Of a stretch of DNA of 64,000 nucleotides, positions 17,014 to 27,215 are shown one piece after another. The position numbers and the translations under genes are program-made. The DNA is from Bacillus sp. MYb209 (GTDB lineage: Bacteria > Bacillota > Bacilli > Bacillales > Bacillaceae_G), in NCBI RefSeq assembly GCF_002975175.1, contig NZ_PCNZ01000014.1, forward strand, positions 1-64,000, given 5' to 3'. Below the pieces are notes generated by a model. That model saw only the letters and a program-made list of their open reading frames with translations. It ran no database searches and was not told the DNA's origin. Position 1 is the stretch's first letter. Every line of letters starts with the position of its first letter.

Positions 17014-20000
17014 GCCAATCTACCTCCTTCAGTTTACGGATTACGACATTTAAGTCACGCTGATTCCCAGTCGGACCATAGTAGTTAAATCCATAGCTTA
17101 ATTGACCATATCCACCAATCATATGTGTTGGCTTAACATGAATACGGGTTGGACTATTATGCGTTCCCCCGCGGGTGCTTGTTAATTTCGTACCAGGCAC
17201 GTTAATGTGACGATCTTGCGCATGGTGCATAAATGCCATTCCCCTCGGTATACGGTGCGTTACAACGGCACGTGCTACGACAACGCCGTTACGGTTAAAG
17301 CACTCAATCCAATCATTATCAGCAACTCCAGCTTCATTAGCATCATCTTTATTCATCCAAACAGTTGGACCACCTCTAAACAGCGTTAACATCGGCAATG
17401 AATCGAAGTACATACTATGAATCGACCACTTATTATGCGGTGTTAAATAGTTTAGTGTAATTTCTTTCCCTTCTACTTCAGGGCGTGATTTACGAAACGG
17501 TTTATGTTGCAGAATTGGTTTAAATGTTGCCATCGTTTCACCAAACTCTTTCATCATGTCGTGATCTAAGTAGAAAGATTGTCGACCAGTTATCGTTCTC
17601 CAAGGGATGAGACGCTCAACATTTGTTGTAAATGGTGAGTAACGGCGTCCACCTTTTTCAGAACCCGTAAAGGCTGGAGAAGTAATTACTGTTTTAGGTT
17701 GCGCTGTAATTTGTTCAAATGTGAAGCATTCTTCTTCACGTTCTTCTGCTAAATCACGTAGTTTTAAATCGGTTTGTTTTTCAAGTGCTTCCCATGCTTT
17801 TACAGCCATATGACCGTTTGTTGTAGAAGAAAGTGTTAATACCGCCTCAGCAGCATTGATTGCTTCTTTTATGTCTGGGCACCCTTTCGCAATAGAATCC
17901 GTTCGAATAACTCCTAATCGACTCTTTAATTGCTCATATTCTTTTTCTGCCGACCAAGAAATCCCTTTCGTACCAATCGGTTGTTTTCCGGTATTTGGTC
18001 CAAGCGCTGTCATTTTGTCATAAATCGTTTTATAATCTCGTTCGACAATATGAATTTGCGGCATTGTTTTGCCTGGGATCGGTTCACACTCACCTCTGCT
18101 CCAGTCTTTAATCTTGCCAAGTGGTTGTGCTAATTCTTGCGGTGTATCGTGAAGAAGTGGTGTTGCAACAACTTCTTTCATTGGCTCAAGATCAATTTTC
18201 TTCGCTAAATCCGAAACAGCTTTAGAAAGAGCGCAGAAAATATCCCAGTCAGAGCGTGCTTCCCACGGTGAACCGATTGCTGGATTAAATGGATGTACAA
18301 ATGGATGCATATCTGTACTACTTAAATCGTGTTTTTCATACCAAGTTGAAGCAGGTAAGACGATATCAGAATAAAGTGCTGTTCCAGCCATACGGAAATC
18401 TAAATTAATGAGTAAATCTAACTTCCCTTCAGGTGCGTCTTCATGCCATTTAATTTCTTCTGGTCGTAATGAATCGCTATCGTCATTCATTAATCCATTT
18501 GTTGTACCTAATAAATGTTTTAAGAAGTATTCGTGTCCTTTACCGGAACTTGAAATTAAGTTTGCACGCCATACGAACAAGTTACGCGGGAAGTTATTTT
18601 TGTTATCTGGATCTTCAATTGCAAATTTCAGTTCTTTTTCTTTTAGTTTTTGTGCAACGTATTTTCCGATTTCTTCTTGCGTTGTTGCACCAGAAGCAAC
18701 AGCTTCTTTATATAATTCAATTCCATTTTTCTCGAATGTCGGATATGAAGGTAACCAGCCAAGTCGTGCTGCTAATACATTGTAATCACCGTGATGTTGA
18801 TAACGAGAGTTGCCCTCAACTGGTGATGCTAAATGCCCAACAGGTGTATCTTCATAGCGCCATTGATCCGTTACAAAATAGAAGAAAGATGTACCGTTTT
18901 GTAATTTCGGTGGCCCTTGCCAATCTTTTGCCATCGCGATTGTTTGCCATCCTTCTGCTGGTCGTAATTTTTCTTGACCAACATAATGTGCCCAACCACC
19001 GCCGTTGACACCTTGTGCCCCAACGAGAAGAACAAGGTTTAAAACTGCGCGATAAATCGTATCAGAATTAAACCAATGGTTAATTCCAGCTCCGACAATA
19101 ATCATCGAGCGACCATTTGTATCAACAGCATTTTGTGCAAACTCACGAGCGATTTGAATAATAAGCTCTCGTTTCACTCCTGTCATTTTCTCTTGCCATG
19201 CAGGTGTAAATGGTACATCATCATTGAAATCTTTCGGTTCCTGCCCACCAAGTCCTCGGTTTACACCGTAATTTGCTAACGTTAAGTCGTATACAGTTGT
19301 AACGAATATTTCGCCTTCTTCTGTCGTAATTTTTTTCACTGGAATTGTACGTTCTAATATTGTATTTCCATCATCTGAGAAGTACGGAATTTGCACCGTT
19401 CCAACAGCATCTTCCATTCCAAGTAAAGAAAGACGTGGATCTATCTTTTCACCTGTTTGTTCATCTTCTAAACGCAAATTCCATTTCTTTTCGTTATCCC
19501 ATCGTGACCCCATTGTGCCATGAGGTGTTGCAAAATCTTTCGTGTTCTCATTCCAAAGTACAGGTTTCCATTCGCCTAACTTTGTTTCGCGTCCAATATC
19601 AGAAGCATTTAAGAAACGATCAGCAACGAATTGATCTCCTTTTTGTTTCAATGTGACAAAGAAAGGAAAGTCTGTATATTGCTTCGCATACTTTGTGAAG
19701 TATTCCACTTGATTATTTACGTAAAATTCTTGTAAGATCACGTGCCCCATTGCCATCGCAAGTGCACCGTCTGTACCTTGCTTCACACTAATCCAATCAT
19801 CAGCAAACTTAGTAGATTCAGCAAAGTCAGGACTTACAGAAACAACTTTCGTTCCTTTATATCGAACCTCTGCTAAAAAGTGAGCATCTGGTGTTCTCGT
19901 CATCGGTACATTTGAACCCCATGTCATAATGTAGCCAGAATTGTACCAGTCACTACTTTCTGGTACATCTGTTTGATCACCCCAAATTTGCGGAGAAGCT

Positions 20001-20686
20001 GGTGGTAAATCAGCGTACCAATCATAGAAGCTAAGCATTGGCCCACCCATAAGTTGCATAAAGCGACTACCAGCAGCATGACTTAACATCGACATAGCTG
20101 GAATTGGTGAAAAACCAACATTTCGGTCTGGACCGTATTTAATTACTGTGTAAAGTAATGAAGCAGAAATAAGTTGTAATACTTCATCCCAATTCGCACG
20201 AATAAATCCGCCTTTACCACGCGCCTGCTTATACGTACGCGCTTTTTCAGGGTTTTCCACAATACTTTTCCAAGCGTCTAGTGGTGACTCGTTATTTTGT
20301 AGTTCTTCTTGCCACATATTCCAAAGAACACCACGTACATATGGATATTTAACACGAAGTGGACTATAAATGTACCAAGAAAAACTCGCTCCACGCGGAC
20401 ATCCTCGTGGTTCAAAATCAGGCATATCAGGACCTGTTGTTGGATAATTAAGCTCTTGCCCTTCCCAAGTTACAATTCCATCTTTCACATAAATATTCCA
20501 ACTACAAGAACCAGTACAGTTCACACCATGTGTAGAACGGATTACTTTATCATGCTGCCAACGCTTTCTGTACACATTCTCCCATTCACGATCTTCATAT
20601 GTTTCTTGTGTATGATTATCGTTATAACGATCTATTGGTGAAAAATATTTTAAACGTCTCATTAGTGCTGAAGGTTTCTTCTTCAT
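17003..20686 (-). CDS. narG: Respiratory nitrate reductase, alpha (catalytic) subunit
   Basis: The 1227-residue molybdenum subunit that reduces nitrate to nitrite on the cytoplasmic side. The N-terminal [4Fe-4S] motif H-G-V-N-C-T-G-S-C-S-W has the distinctive histidine ligand. YDWYADLPPASPQIWG-D-QTDVPESSDWYNS contains the region that supplies the Mo-ligating aspartate. There is no twin-arginine signal, as expected for a cytoplasmic NarG. AAAGGAGTGAACAGT favours ATG 20686 over a GTG three codons upstream. An Fnr box lies 66 bases before the start. Confidence 0.96.
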   Translation of the reverse strand: MKKKPSALMRRLKYFSPIDRYNDNHTQETYEDREWENVYRKRWQHDKVIRSTHGVNCTGSCSWNIYVKDGIVTWEGQELNYPTTGPDMPDFEPRGCPRGASFSWYIYSPLRVKYPYVRGVLWNMWQEELQNNESPLDAWKSIVENPEKARTYKQARGKGGFIRANWDEVLQLISASLLYTVIKYGPDRNVGFSPIPAMSMLSHAAGSRFMQLMGGPMLSFYDWYADLPPASPQIWGDQTDVPESSDWYNSGYIMTWGSNVPMTRTPDAHFLAEVRYKGTKVVSVSPDFAESTKFADDWISVKQGTDGALAMAMGHVILQEFYVNNQVEYFTKYAKQYTDFPFFVTLKQKGDQFVADRFLNASDIGRETKLGEWKPVLWNENTKDFATPHGTMGSRWDNEKKWNLRLEDEQTGEKIDPRLSLLGMEDAVGTVQIPYFSDDGNTILERTIPVKKITTEEGEIFVTTVYDLTLANYGVNRGLGGQEPKDFNDDVPFTPAWQEKMTGVKRELIIQIAREFAQNAVDTNGRSMIIVGAGINHWFNSDTIYRAVLNLVLLVGAQGVNGGGWAHYVGQEKLRPAEGWQTIAMAKDWQGPPKLQNGTSFFYFVTDQWRYEDTPVGHLASPVEGNSRYQHHGDYNVLAARLGWLPSYPTFEKNGIELYKEAVASGATTQEEIGKYVAQKLKEKELKFAIEDPDNKNNFPRNLFVWRANLISSSGKGHEYFLKHLLGTTNGLMNDDSDSLRPEEIKWHEDAPEGKLDLLINLDFRMAGTALYSDIVLPASTWYEKHDLSSTDMHPFVHPFNPAIGSPWEARSDWDIFCALSKAVSDLAKKIDLEPMKEVVATPLLHDTPQELAQPLGKIKDWSRGECEPIPGKTMPQIHIVERDYKTIYDKMTALGPNTGKQPIGTKGISWSAEKEYEQLKSRLGVIRTDSIAKGCPDIKEAINAAEAVLTLSSTTNGHMAVKAWEALEKQTDLKLRDLAEEREEECFTFEQITAQPKTVITSPAFTGSEKGGRRYSPFTTNVERLIPWRTITGRQSFYLDHDMMKEFGETMATFKPILQHKPFRKSRPEVEGKEITLNYLTPHNKWSIHSMYFDSLPMLTLFRGGPTVWMNKDDANEAGVADNDWIECFNRNGVVVARAVVTHRIPRGMAFMHHAQDRHINVPGTKLTSTRGGTHNSPTRIHVKPTHMIGGYGQLSYGFNYYGPTGNQRDLNVVIRKLKEVDWLED

Positions 20687-20752
20687 ACTGTTCACTCCTT
20701 TAATACGTCTCTCTTACATACCCTTACTATAAGAGAGGTTGTAAAATACAGA

Positions 20753-20768
20753 TGTGACATTTCGCACA
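20753..20768. promoter_or_regulatory. Fnr box upstream of narG
   Basis: TGTGACATTTCGCACA matches TGTGA-N6-TCACA with one mismatch. It is 66 bases before the narG start and predicts Fnr-dependent anaerobic transcription of narGHJI. Confidence 0.82.
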
Positions 20769-21326
20769 GTTCAAGAGATTGTCAAAAATTCAGTGGAAAA
20801 TAAATTTGAGAGAAAGTATTTGTAAACAATGGTTACTTTCTTTCGTTATGAGGTTTTATGGTCAACCGTGATTATTATTAGAATAGGAATTTGCGGAATC
20901 ACCTTTTTTTGCAAAAGAAAAAACGTAGGAAAAGTTCCTACGTTTTTCTTTATAAATATATTAAAAAGAGTTTTGATATTATTTCAATAATGCTATAAGA
21001 AAAAGATTATAAATTGTATGTAAGGAATTTATTTTTTCAACGATACTATTTTATACAAGACATATTTTACATAAAATTAGAAATCATTATTTACTGTATT
21101 GCCCTTGGTTACGGCAACAATTATACTAGATGTAATCCGAATTAATAATCTGAATATTCCTGAAATTAAGAGTAGGATTTCCTTTGAGGACATAGAAATT
21201 ATAAAGTATATCACCCTGATTTTTTAACATATAAGTTCTCAATATGAACTTATATAATACCATTACGAATTACCTCTTTGATTACTATCATACTGCAATA
21301 AAATGAAGGAACTCCTTTTCTTTAAC
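20769..21326. other. Intergenic region between narG and the repeat
   Basis: About 560 AT-rich bases with no credible gene. The only clear structure is the hairpin at 20919-20947. A 58-codon open frame from about 20839 has no ribosome site and runs straight through that hairpin, so I do not call it. Confidence 0.6.
20919..20947. terminator. Orphan bidirectional terminator hairpin
   Basis: Perfect 13-base arms AAAAACGTAGGAA / TTCCTACGTTTTT with a three-base loop and A/T runs built in. It lies 150 bases behind the narG promoter, with no gene to end on either side, so a lost gene or an unrecognised short transcript may be involved. Confidence 0.7.
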
Positions 21327-21484
21327 ATAAAGTGAAACTTTAATCAGTGGGGGTTTTGTTCATCGCCCACTGATTATTAGCCTTCACCAATCGGGCGTTT
21401 ACGAGTAGCCCGACTCCCACCTAACTTCTTTGCTCCAGCCGAATTTTGAGGTGGGAGTCTTACTGCCGGCAAATAGCTGGATAA
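21327..21484 (+). repeat. B. cereus-type intergenic repeat, copy A
   Basis: First of four copies of a ~155-base repeat (others 36874-37032, 56581-56736, 59329-59485). Common parts are ATAAAGTGAAACTTTAATCA, a hairpin CAGTGGG/CCCACTG, TCGGGC/GCCCGA, and AGTCCCACCT-type arms ACTCCCACCT/AGGTGGGAGT. It ends 55 bases before the moxR-like gene. It contains no ORF and looks like a folded RNA/MITE-like element. Confidence 0.85.
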
Positions 21485-21539
21485 ATTCTATTTTCCACTA
21501 AATGAATTAGAAAACAATAATAAAATTAGGAGGATTACA

Positions 21540-22502
21540 ATGCCCCAGCTTGATTCATTACATCCCATTGTAGAAAAAATAATTAACAATATTGAAAAAT
21601 TAATGGTCGGAAAACGAAAAGAAACGATTTTAGCCTTGACAGCTCTCTTAGCTGAAGGTCATGTACTATTAGAAGATGTTCCCGGTGTCGGGAAAACAAT
21701 GCTAGTACGTGCTCTTTCTAAATCAATTGATGCCGATTACAAGCGAATTCAATTCACACCTGATTTACTGCCGTCAGATGTAACAGGTGTTTCTATTTAC
21801 AATCCAAAAGAGCTCCAATTTGAGTTCAAGCCTGGACCAATTGTGGGGAATTTTGTACTTGCTGATGAAATTAATCGTACATCTCCAAAGACACAATCTG
21901 CCTTACTTGAAAGTATGGAAGAAGGCAATATCACAATAGATGGCATTACAAGACCGTTACCAAAACCGTTCTTTGTAATGGCTACACAAAATCCGGTCGA
22001 ATATGAAGGAACATACCCTTTACCAGAAGCTCAGCTCGATCGTTTCTTGTTGAAGCTAAAAATGGGATATCCTACACCAGAAGAAGAATTTGAAATTTTA
22101 AACCGGATGGAAAAAACAAATCCCCTCTCCCATTTACAAGCTATTACTACAATAGAAGAATTACTTTATTTACAACAAAGCGTACGGGAAGTAAGCATAG
22201 ACAAAGCAATCAAGCATTACATTGTAAAGCTTGTTAATCAGACCCGTTCTTATAGTTCTATACAGCTAGGTGCAAGTCCACGCGGCTCAATTGCTTTAAT
22301 GAAAGCTTCACAGGCTTATGCATTCATCCATGGCAGAAATTATGTTATTCCAGACGATGTTAAATTTTTAGCTCCTTACGTTTTAGCTCACAGACTCATT
22401 CTAAAAATGGAAGCAAAATTTGAAGGAATAACAGGAGAACAAGTTATCACCAAAATCGTTGCACGAACTACCGTGCCGACTCAAAGGACGATGAACCTTT
22501 GA
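21540..22502 (+). CDS. MoxR-family AAA+ ATPase
   Basis: A 320-residue cytoplasmic ATPase with Walker A (EDVPGVGKTMLVRA), Walker B (FVLADEINRTSPKTQSALLESMEE), sensor 1 (MATQNPVEYEGTYPLPEAQLDRF) and a C-terminal lid containing GASPRGSIALMKASQAYAF. MoxR proteins act as chaperones that assemble or activate other complexes. It is first in a three-gene operon with a DUF58 protein and a transglutaminase-like membrane protein, a widely conserved trio whose substrate is unknown. Start follows TAGGAGG. Confidence 0.93.
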   Translation: MPQLDSLHPIVEKIINNIEKLMVGKRKETILALTALLAEGHVLLEDVPGVGKTMLVRALSKSIDADYKRIQFTPDLLPSDVTGVSIYNPKELQFEFKPGPIVGNFVLADEINRTSPKTQSALLESMEEGNITIDGITRPLPKPFFVMATQNPVEYEGTYPLPEAQLDRFLLKLKMGYPTPEEEFEILNRMEKTNPLSHLQAITTIEELLYLQQSVREVSIDKAIKHYIVKLVNQTRSYSSIQLGASPRGSIALMKASQAYAFIHGRNYVIPDDVKFLAPYVLAHRLILKMEAKFEGITGEQVITKIVARTTVPTQRTMNL

Positions 22503-23716
22503 TGAAACGACTACTACGAGCACTATATCACGTTACCAAGTTATTGCTAATCCCTTTATGCCTAGTCTTAACATTTGTGTACGCTATGCTTCAAGGAGGA
22601 TTTGTAAGTTGGTTTTTGTTTTACAGTACGATTCCTATTGGCCTTTATTCACTACTACTCCCCTTCTACGCTTTACGGGACGCTGAAGTAAAACGAATAA
22701 CAAACCAAAATGAATATGTAGCAGGAGAACAATTTTTAAGCACTATTACAATAAAAAGAAAATTTCCTTTTCCCTTACTTTATTTAGTTATAGAAGATGA
22801 ACTGCCACCACAATTTACAAGTTGTAGACAAACAAAGATGAATAAGGTAATACTCTTTCCAGGATTAAAACGAAATATTTCGTTTCAATATGTCATTGAC
22901 ACAACCCCTAGAGGAGAGCACACTTTTTCAAGCGTACGTGTCAAAACTGGCGATTTATTCGGTATGATGGAGAAAGAAGTAACTTTTTCAGTTCCAGATA
23001 CATTTTTAGTCTATCCCCAGTATGTAGATATAACGTATCGACAATTGGAAAATCATTTCGAACAAGGAGCGCTTTCAGCAAATATAAATTTAGCAAAAGA
23101 CTCTACAGTCTCTGTCGGTGTCAGAGACTATAAACCTGGTGACCGCTTTTCATGGATTGATTGGAAAGCAACTGCACGAACAAACAATATTATGACGAAA
23201 GAGTTTGAACAACAGCGCAGCCATAATATCATGATATTCATGGACAGAACCCCATCCGCTCTATTCGAATCAGTCGTAACGTTTACTGCCTCTATTGTGA
23301 GGGCTGTCTTGAAGCAAAATTCACCAGCGTCATTCGTGTCTGTCGGAAAAGAACGAACTATTTTCCCTTTAGACAATGGAGATACTCAGTTGCAACAAAT
23401 CTTTTGTCATTTAGCGAAAGTACAAGCAGACAGTGTATTCCCGCTCTCTCGAAGTGTAGAACTGGAATTAAGAAAAATTTATGAGCCCGTAACGATTATA
23501 CTCGTGACAAGCGATCTTTCTCCCGATATTCAAAAGGCGGCTGATTGTGCTGCTATAAAAAATAGAAAATTAATGGTGTTTGTCGTGAAAGAAAAAGCGA
23601 ATCAACTCTCACATCGAGAACTAAGTATACTAGAAACTCTACAAAAACGAAAAATATTTGTAAACGCAGTTTATGAAAACCGGTATACAAACGTGTTTTT
23701 TGAGGTGAGCAAATGA
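22502..23716 (+). CDS. DUF58 domain protein with vWA-like fold
   Basis: A 404-residue protein with two N-terminal membrane segments (about residues 10-55) and a cytoplasmic DUF58 core whose signature is GVRDYKPGDRFSWIDWKATARTN-(residues around 205). The following IMIFMDRTPSAL resembles the metal-binding loop of von Willebrand A domains. DUF58 proteins are regular partners of MoxR ATPases. Its ATG overlaps the MoxR stop (TGATG). Confidence 0.9.
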   Translation: MKRLLRALYHVTKLLLIPLCLVLTFVYAMLQGGFVSWFLFYSTIPIGLYSLLLPFYALRDAEVKRITNQNEYVAGEQFLSTITIKRKFPFPLLYLVIEDELPPQFTSCRQTKMNKVILFPGLKRNISFQYVIDTTPRGEHTFSSVRVKTGDLFGMMEKEVTFSVPDTFLVYPQYVDITYRQLENHFEQGALSANINLAKDSTVSVGVRDYKPGDRFSWIDWKATARTNNIMTKEFEQQRSHNIMIFMDRTPSALFESVVTFTASIVRAVLKQNSPASFVSVGKERTIFPLDNGDTQLQQIFCHLAKVQADSVFPLSRSVELELRKIYEPVTIILVTSDLSPDIQKAADCAAIKNRKLMVFVVKEKANQLSHRELSILETLQKRKIFVNAVYENRYTNVFFEVSK

Positions 23717-25941
23717 TAACATTACAAACAAAATACCAATGGGATATGAGCAGATTCTTCATGCATGTATGTGTACTTCTTCTTTTACTAGAATGGCTAA
23801 GCCCCCTTATAGGTATTACAAACGTAGGTAGATTAGATATTTTTGTAATATTTATCGGAATTTGCTTCACTCTCTCTTTTTTTCAAACAAGGTGGCAGAT
23901 TCCAATAAAGATCGTCACGATCTTATTCATCATCCATTCCCTGTATTATAAAAATGCTTTTATAAATCCATTTTGGCTAACAAATTTTTTTTCTGATATT
24001 TCTCGAAATTCCTCCCTGTTTTTCCAGGGGAATTTGCTAGATATTTCTCCAGTTTTTCCAACATTATTATTTTTTCTATCATTTTGGTTTTTGAGTTCTT
24101 TCAGCTCTTTTTGGGTGATTCATAAAAAATGTGGGTTGTTATTTCTTGTATTGACTATTATTTATATCACAACTTTTCATAACTTACATTTATACAATGC
24201 AAACTACGCTATTATTCGTACTGTTGTCATCGGCTTTTTTATGCTTAGTCTTCTTCAAATAGAACGAATAAAAGAGATTGAACACTTACAAAATTATGCT
24301 AGAGAAATCTCAAAATTACTTAGACCTCTTACAATATTTATTGTATTGTCAGCAACGATCGCATACTTTGCTCCAAAATTTGGCCCTCAATGGCCAAACC
24401 CAATGAATTTTTTAAAATTCAACACATCCGAAGCAAGTAAAAAACAAGAGATTTCTAAAATTGGGTATGGTTTAGATGACTCGCAATTAGGCGGTCCTTT
24501 TAAGGCGGATAATACAATTGTTTTTACAGCACAAACGCAAAACAAACAATATTGGAGAGTAGAAACAAAAGATTTTTATACAGGAAAAGGCTGGGAGGTT
24601 TCTGAAAAGCCGAAAAAGGTTTCTTTTAAAAATAAAAACGACGTCGTGAGTTGGTACGAACAAAATACAAAAACGGAGACAACCGAAGCAACAATCACCA
24701 TGCAAAAAATTTATCCTCACCTTACCTATCCAGCAGGATTAGTATCAGTAGAGGCTTCTTCTGATGTATCATACAGTGTTGACCCATTTTCAGAAAAAAT
24801 CTATACGATGCACGGAGACTCTTCTACTACTTTAAATTCGTATAAAGTAACATATGAGATCCCGGAGTTTCCCATAGAAAACTTGAAAGCTGTAAAATCG
24901 AATGAAGGTCATGAAACAAGTTCTTATTTCATGACAAAGTACACACAACTTCCCGAATCATTACCGCAGCGAGTAAAAGACTTGGCTGTCAATCTTACAA
25001 GTGATAAAGACAACCGATATGATAAAGTATTAGCTATTGAAAATCACTTCACAGACAATTCTTTTGTATACGAAACAATGAATGTCTTGTTCCCTGCCAA
25101 AAACCAAGATTATGTAGATCAATTCCTTTTCGATACAAAAAGCGGCTACTGTAATAATTTTTCGACGTCTATGATCGTGTTACTTCGTTCTGTCGGGATT
25201 CCCGCTCGCTGGGTAAAAGGCTATACAGAAGGAACTCTTGAGAATACATTTGCTGGCACAGAAGGTGAGAATGTTTATAAAATCGCGAACAATAACGCAC
25301 ACTCTTGGGTCGAAGTATATTTTCCAGGATACGGATGGATTCCATTCGAACCAACAAAAGGATTTACCAATCCCTATAATTTTATAAATAATACTCCTGC
25401 TTCTACTTCACAAATTAGCGAAGAAAATAATTCTAAAAACGAGCAAATATATCAACGGAACAATGAAGCAAAGCTCAAAAGTTTAATAGAAACTACAGAA
25501 GAAGCCTCTACTAAAAAGATCACAAATTCTAAAAATAGGTTTTCTTGGTGGTACGTATTCCTCTCTACGATACCGATTAGTATCATGGGATACATTCTCT
25601 TCACCACTAGAATGAAATGGATTACATTTTTTATTATTCTTTTCTATAAATACCGAAAAGATGATGCTGTTTATCAAAAAGCTTACGGTGCACTTTTAAA
25701 TCAATTTGCGAGAATCGGCATACAGCGGGGTGAAAGTCAAACATTCCGAGAATACGCTCTCCACATCGATACACTTTACAACTCGACTGATATGCAACAA
25801 CTTACTTTCAGTTATGAGAACGCTATGTATCAAAAGGGACAGGCCGCAGCCGAATGGAAGAAATCCGTACACTTATGGGAAGTGCTTATGAAAAAAGCAG
25901 CTTCTCTGCCTAAATCAAATGACTTCGATGCAGTAATTTAA
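23713..25941 (+). CDS. Transglutaminase-like membrane protein (TgpA family)
   Basis: A 742-residue protein. About six N-terminal membrane segments (residues 10-230) precede an extracytoplasmic part with a transglutaminase-like papain-fold domain. The catalytic triad is visible: Cys in SGYCNNFSTSMIVLLRS, His in NNAHSWVEVYF, and Asp/Glu in the GWIPFEPTKGF strand. A further membrane segment near residue 615 is followed by a DUF4129-like cytoplasmic tail. Its ATG overlaps the upstream stop. A role in the cell envelope is inferred from the topology. Confidence 0.88.
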   Translation: MITLQTKYQWDMSRFFMHVCVLLLLLEWLSPLIGITNVGRLDIFVIFIGICFTLSFFQTRWQIPIKIVTILFIIHSLYYKNAFINPFWLTNFFSDISRNSSLFFQGNLLDISPVFPTLLFFLSFWFLSSFSSFWVIHKKCGLLFLVLTIIYITTFHNLHLYNANYAIIRTVVIGFFMLSLLQIERIKEIEHLQNYAREISKLLRPLTIFIVLSATIAYFAPKFGPQWPNPMNFLKFNTSEASKKQEISKIGYGLDDSQLGGPFKADNTIVFTAQTQNKQYWRVETKDFYTGKGWEVSEKPKKVSFKNKNDVVSWYEQNTKTETTEATITMQKIYPHLTYPAGLVSVEASSDVSYSVDPFSEKIYTMHGDSSTTLNSYKVTYEIPEFPIENLKAVKSNEGHETSSYFMTKYTQLPESLPQRVKDLAVNLTSDKDNRYDKVLAIENHFTDNSFVYETMNVLFPAKNQDYVDQFLFDTKSGYCNNFSTSMIVLLRSVGIPARWVKGYTEGTLENTFAGTEGENVYKIANNNAHSWVEVYFPGYGWIPFEPTKGFTNPYNFINNTPASTSQISEENNSKNEQIYQRNNEAKLKSLIETTEEASTKKITNSKNRFSWWYVFLSTIPISIMGYILFTTRMKWITFFIILFYKYRKDDAVYQKAYGALLNQFARIGIQRGESQTFREYALHIDTLYNSTDMQQLTFSYENAMYQKGQAAAEWKKSVHLWEVLMKKAASLPKSNDFDAVI

Positions 25942-25963
25942 TCTTGATAATGTGAGTTTAAAG

Positions 25964-26023
25964 AAAACACCTCAAAGACTAAGAGCTACTTTGTTCTTTG
26001 AGGTGTTCTTTGAGGTGTTTTTT
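25964..26023 (+). terminator. Terminator with duplicated 3' arm
   Basis: The 5' arm AAAACACCTCAAAGA can pair with either of two adjacent copies of TCTTTGAGGTGTT (from 25995 and from 26007); the second runs into six T. It ends the MoxR operon. Confidence 0.85.
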
Positions 26024-26202
26024 AATAAACATAATAAAAGATAGCTAACTCCTAATCGCCTCCGCCATCTCCTAAACTGCCACATACGGGTATCGGTACA
26101 ACACTAAATACTTACAGTCACCTACTACCAAACATGCAAAAATCGGTAGCAGAAAAGTTGAACAAACTATTTAACAAAAGTGACCAAAACATTGACTCCT
26201 AA

Positions 26203-26685
26203 TTATTCCCCAAGTACTTTCTCAATCTCTATCTCTAAATCCACCGGTTTCGTCTGCGGTGCAAAACGTCCTACTACCTTACCATCTTTTCCAATTAGAA
26301 ACTTAGTAAAGTTCCACTTCACTGCCTTCATACCTAGTAAACCTGGCGCTTGTTCTGTCATGTATGTATATAGAGGATGCGCTTTATCACCTTTCACATC
26401 AATCTTTGCAAACATCGGAAAGTTTACACCGTAGTTCAATTCACAAAAACTTGTAATATCCGTTTCTGTACCAGGTTCTTGTCCCCCGAATTGATTACAA
26501 GGGAAACCTAGTATTTCTAGTCCTTGGTCTTTATATTTATCATATACTTCTTGTAACCCTTTATATTGAGGTGTAAATCCACATTTACTAGCTACATTTA
26601 CAATGAGAAGTACTTTTCCTTCGTAATCTTTTAACGATTTATCTTCTCCTGTTATTGTTTTCGCTGAAAAATCATAAACTGTCAT
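26203..26685 (-). CDS. Glutathione peroxidase-like thiol peroxidase
   Basis: A 160-residue protein of the GPx family (BsaA/Gpo type). The active site is NVASKCGFT with Cys in place of selenocysteine, plus the partner residues in FPCNQFGGQEPG (Gln) and VKWNFTKFLI (Trp, Asn). Bacillus members probably use thioredoxin rather than glutathione. GAGAGGGGTAGGAACA favours the ATG at 26685 over an in-frame codon nine codons earlier. A single gene. Confidence 0.92.
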   Translation of the reverse strand: MTVYDFSAKTITGEDKSLKDYEGKVLLIVNVASKCGFTPQYKGLQEVYDKYKDQGLEILGFPCNQFGGQEPGTETDITSFCELNYGVNFPMFAKIDVKGDKAHPLYTYMTEQAPGLLGMKAVKWNFTKFLIGKDGKVVGRFAPQTKPVDLEIEIEKVLGE

Positions 26686-26909
26686 TGTTCCTACCCCTCT
26701 CTTCACTATCATTCTATGTTTATACTATACTACATTAGTGAATATACAGCTCTAATTACATATTTCTCCCTAAAAATGAAAGCGTTTTATTTTCGTTCAA
26801 AAATTCGACACAAACTACTAGACTTTTGTGATGGAAAGTTTTACAATTAAATTGTGAACAAAATGTGACAGTTTATATTCCATTATAAAAGAAAAGGATG
26901 GTGTTCATT

Positions 26910-27119
26910 ATGAAAACTGCACAACATGAAACGATTTCAAATCGCGAGTTTTATTTCGTACTATATATGATGTTATTGTATGTTATTGGTTGGGTAATCG
27001 ATGTAAATGGTTTATTCTTAAGCTCCTACTTTAATTTAGCAGGAGAGATTATGCTTCCATTAGTTGGTGGCATTGTTGGACTGTTCGTTATGTCTATCAA
27101 TAAAGAACAAACGAAATAA
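26910..27119 (+). CDS. Small two-helix membrane protein
   Basis: A 69-residue hypothetical protein with two hydrophobic segments (FYFVLYMMLLYVIGWVI and IMLPLVGGIVGLFVM). GAAAAGGATGG precedes the ATG at 26910; an ATG four codons earlier overlaps the ribosome site. I do not recognise a family. It has its own terminator. Confidence 0.65.
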   Translation: MKTAQHETISNREFYFVLYMMLLYVIGWVIDVNGLFLSSYFNLAGEIMLPLVGGIVGLFVMSINKEQTK

Positions 27120-27128
27120 CAACATTAC

Positions 27129-27166
27129 AAAAAGGCAGAAGACGAGGTTTCGTTTTCTGCCTTTTT
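27129..27166 (+). terminator. Terminator of the small membrane protein gene
   Basis: Perfect 12-base arms AAAAAGGCAGAA / TTCTGCCTTTTT ending in a T-run, ten bases after the stop codon. Confidence 0.9.
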
Positions 27167-27215
27167 GTATTTTTAGCGTATAATAGATACATACCGTATA
27201 TAAGGAGTGGTAAAG

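Noticed and set aside
18408-19008. Long plus-strand frames inside narG (125 and 179 codons)
   Set aside because: They are shadows of narG codons; no start signals and no protein-like pattern.
20839-21012. A ~58-codon plus-strand frame behind the narG promoter
   Set aside because: No ribosome site and it runs through a perfect 13-bp terminator hairpin.
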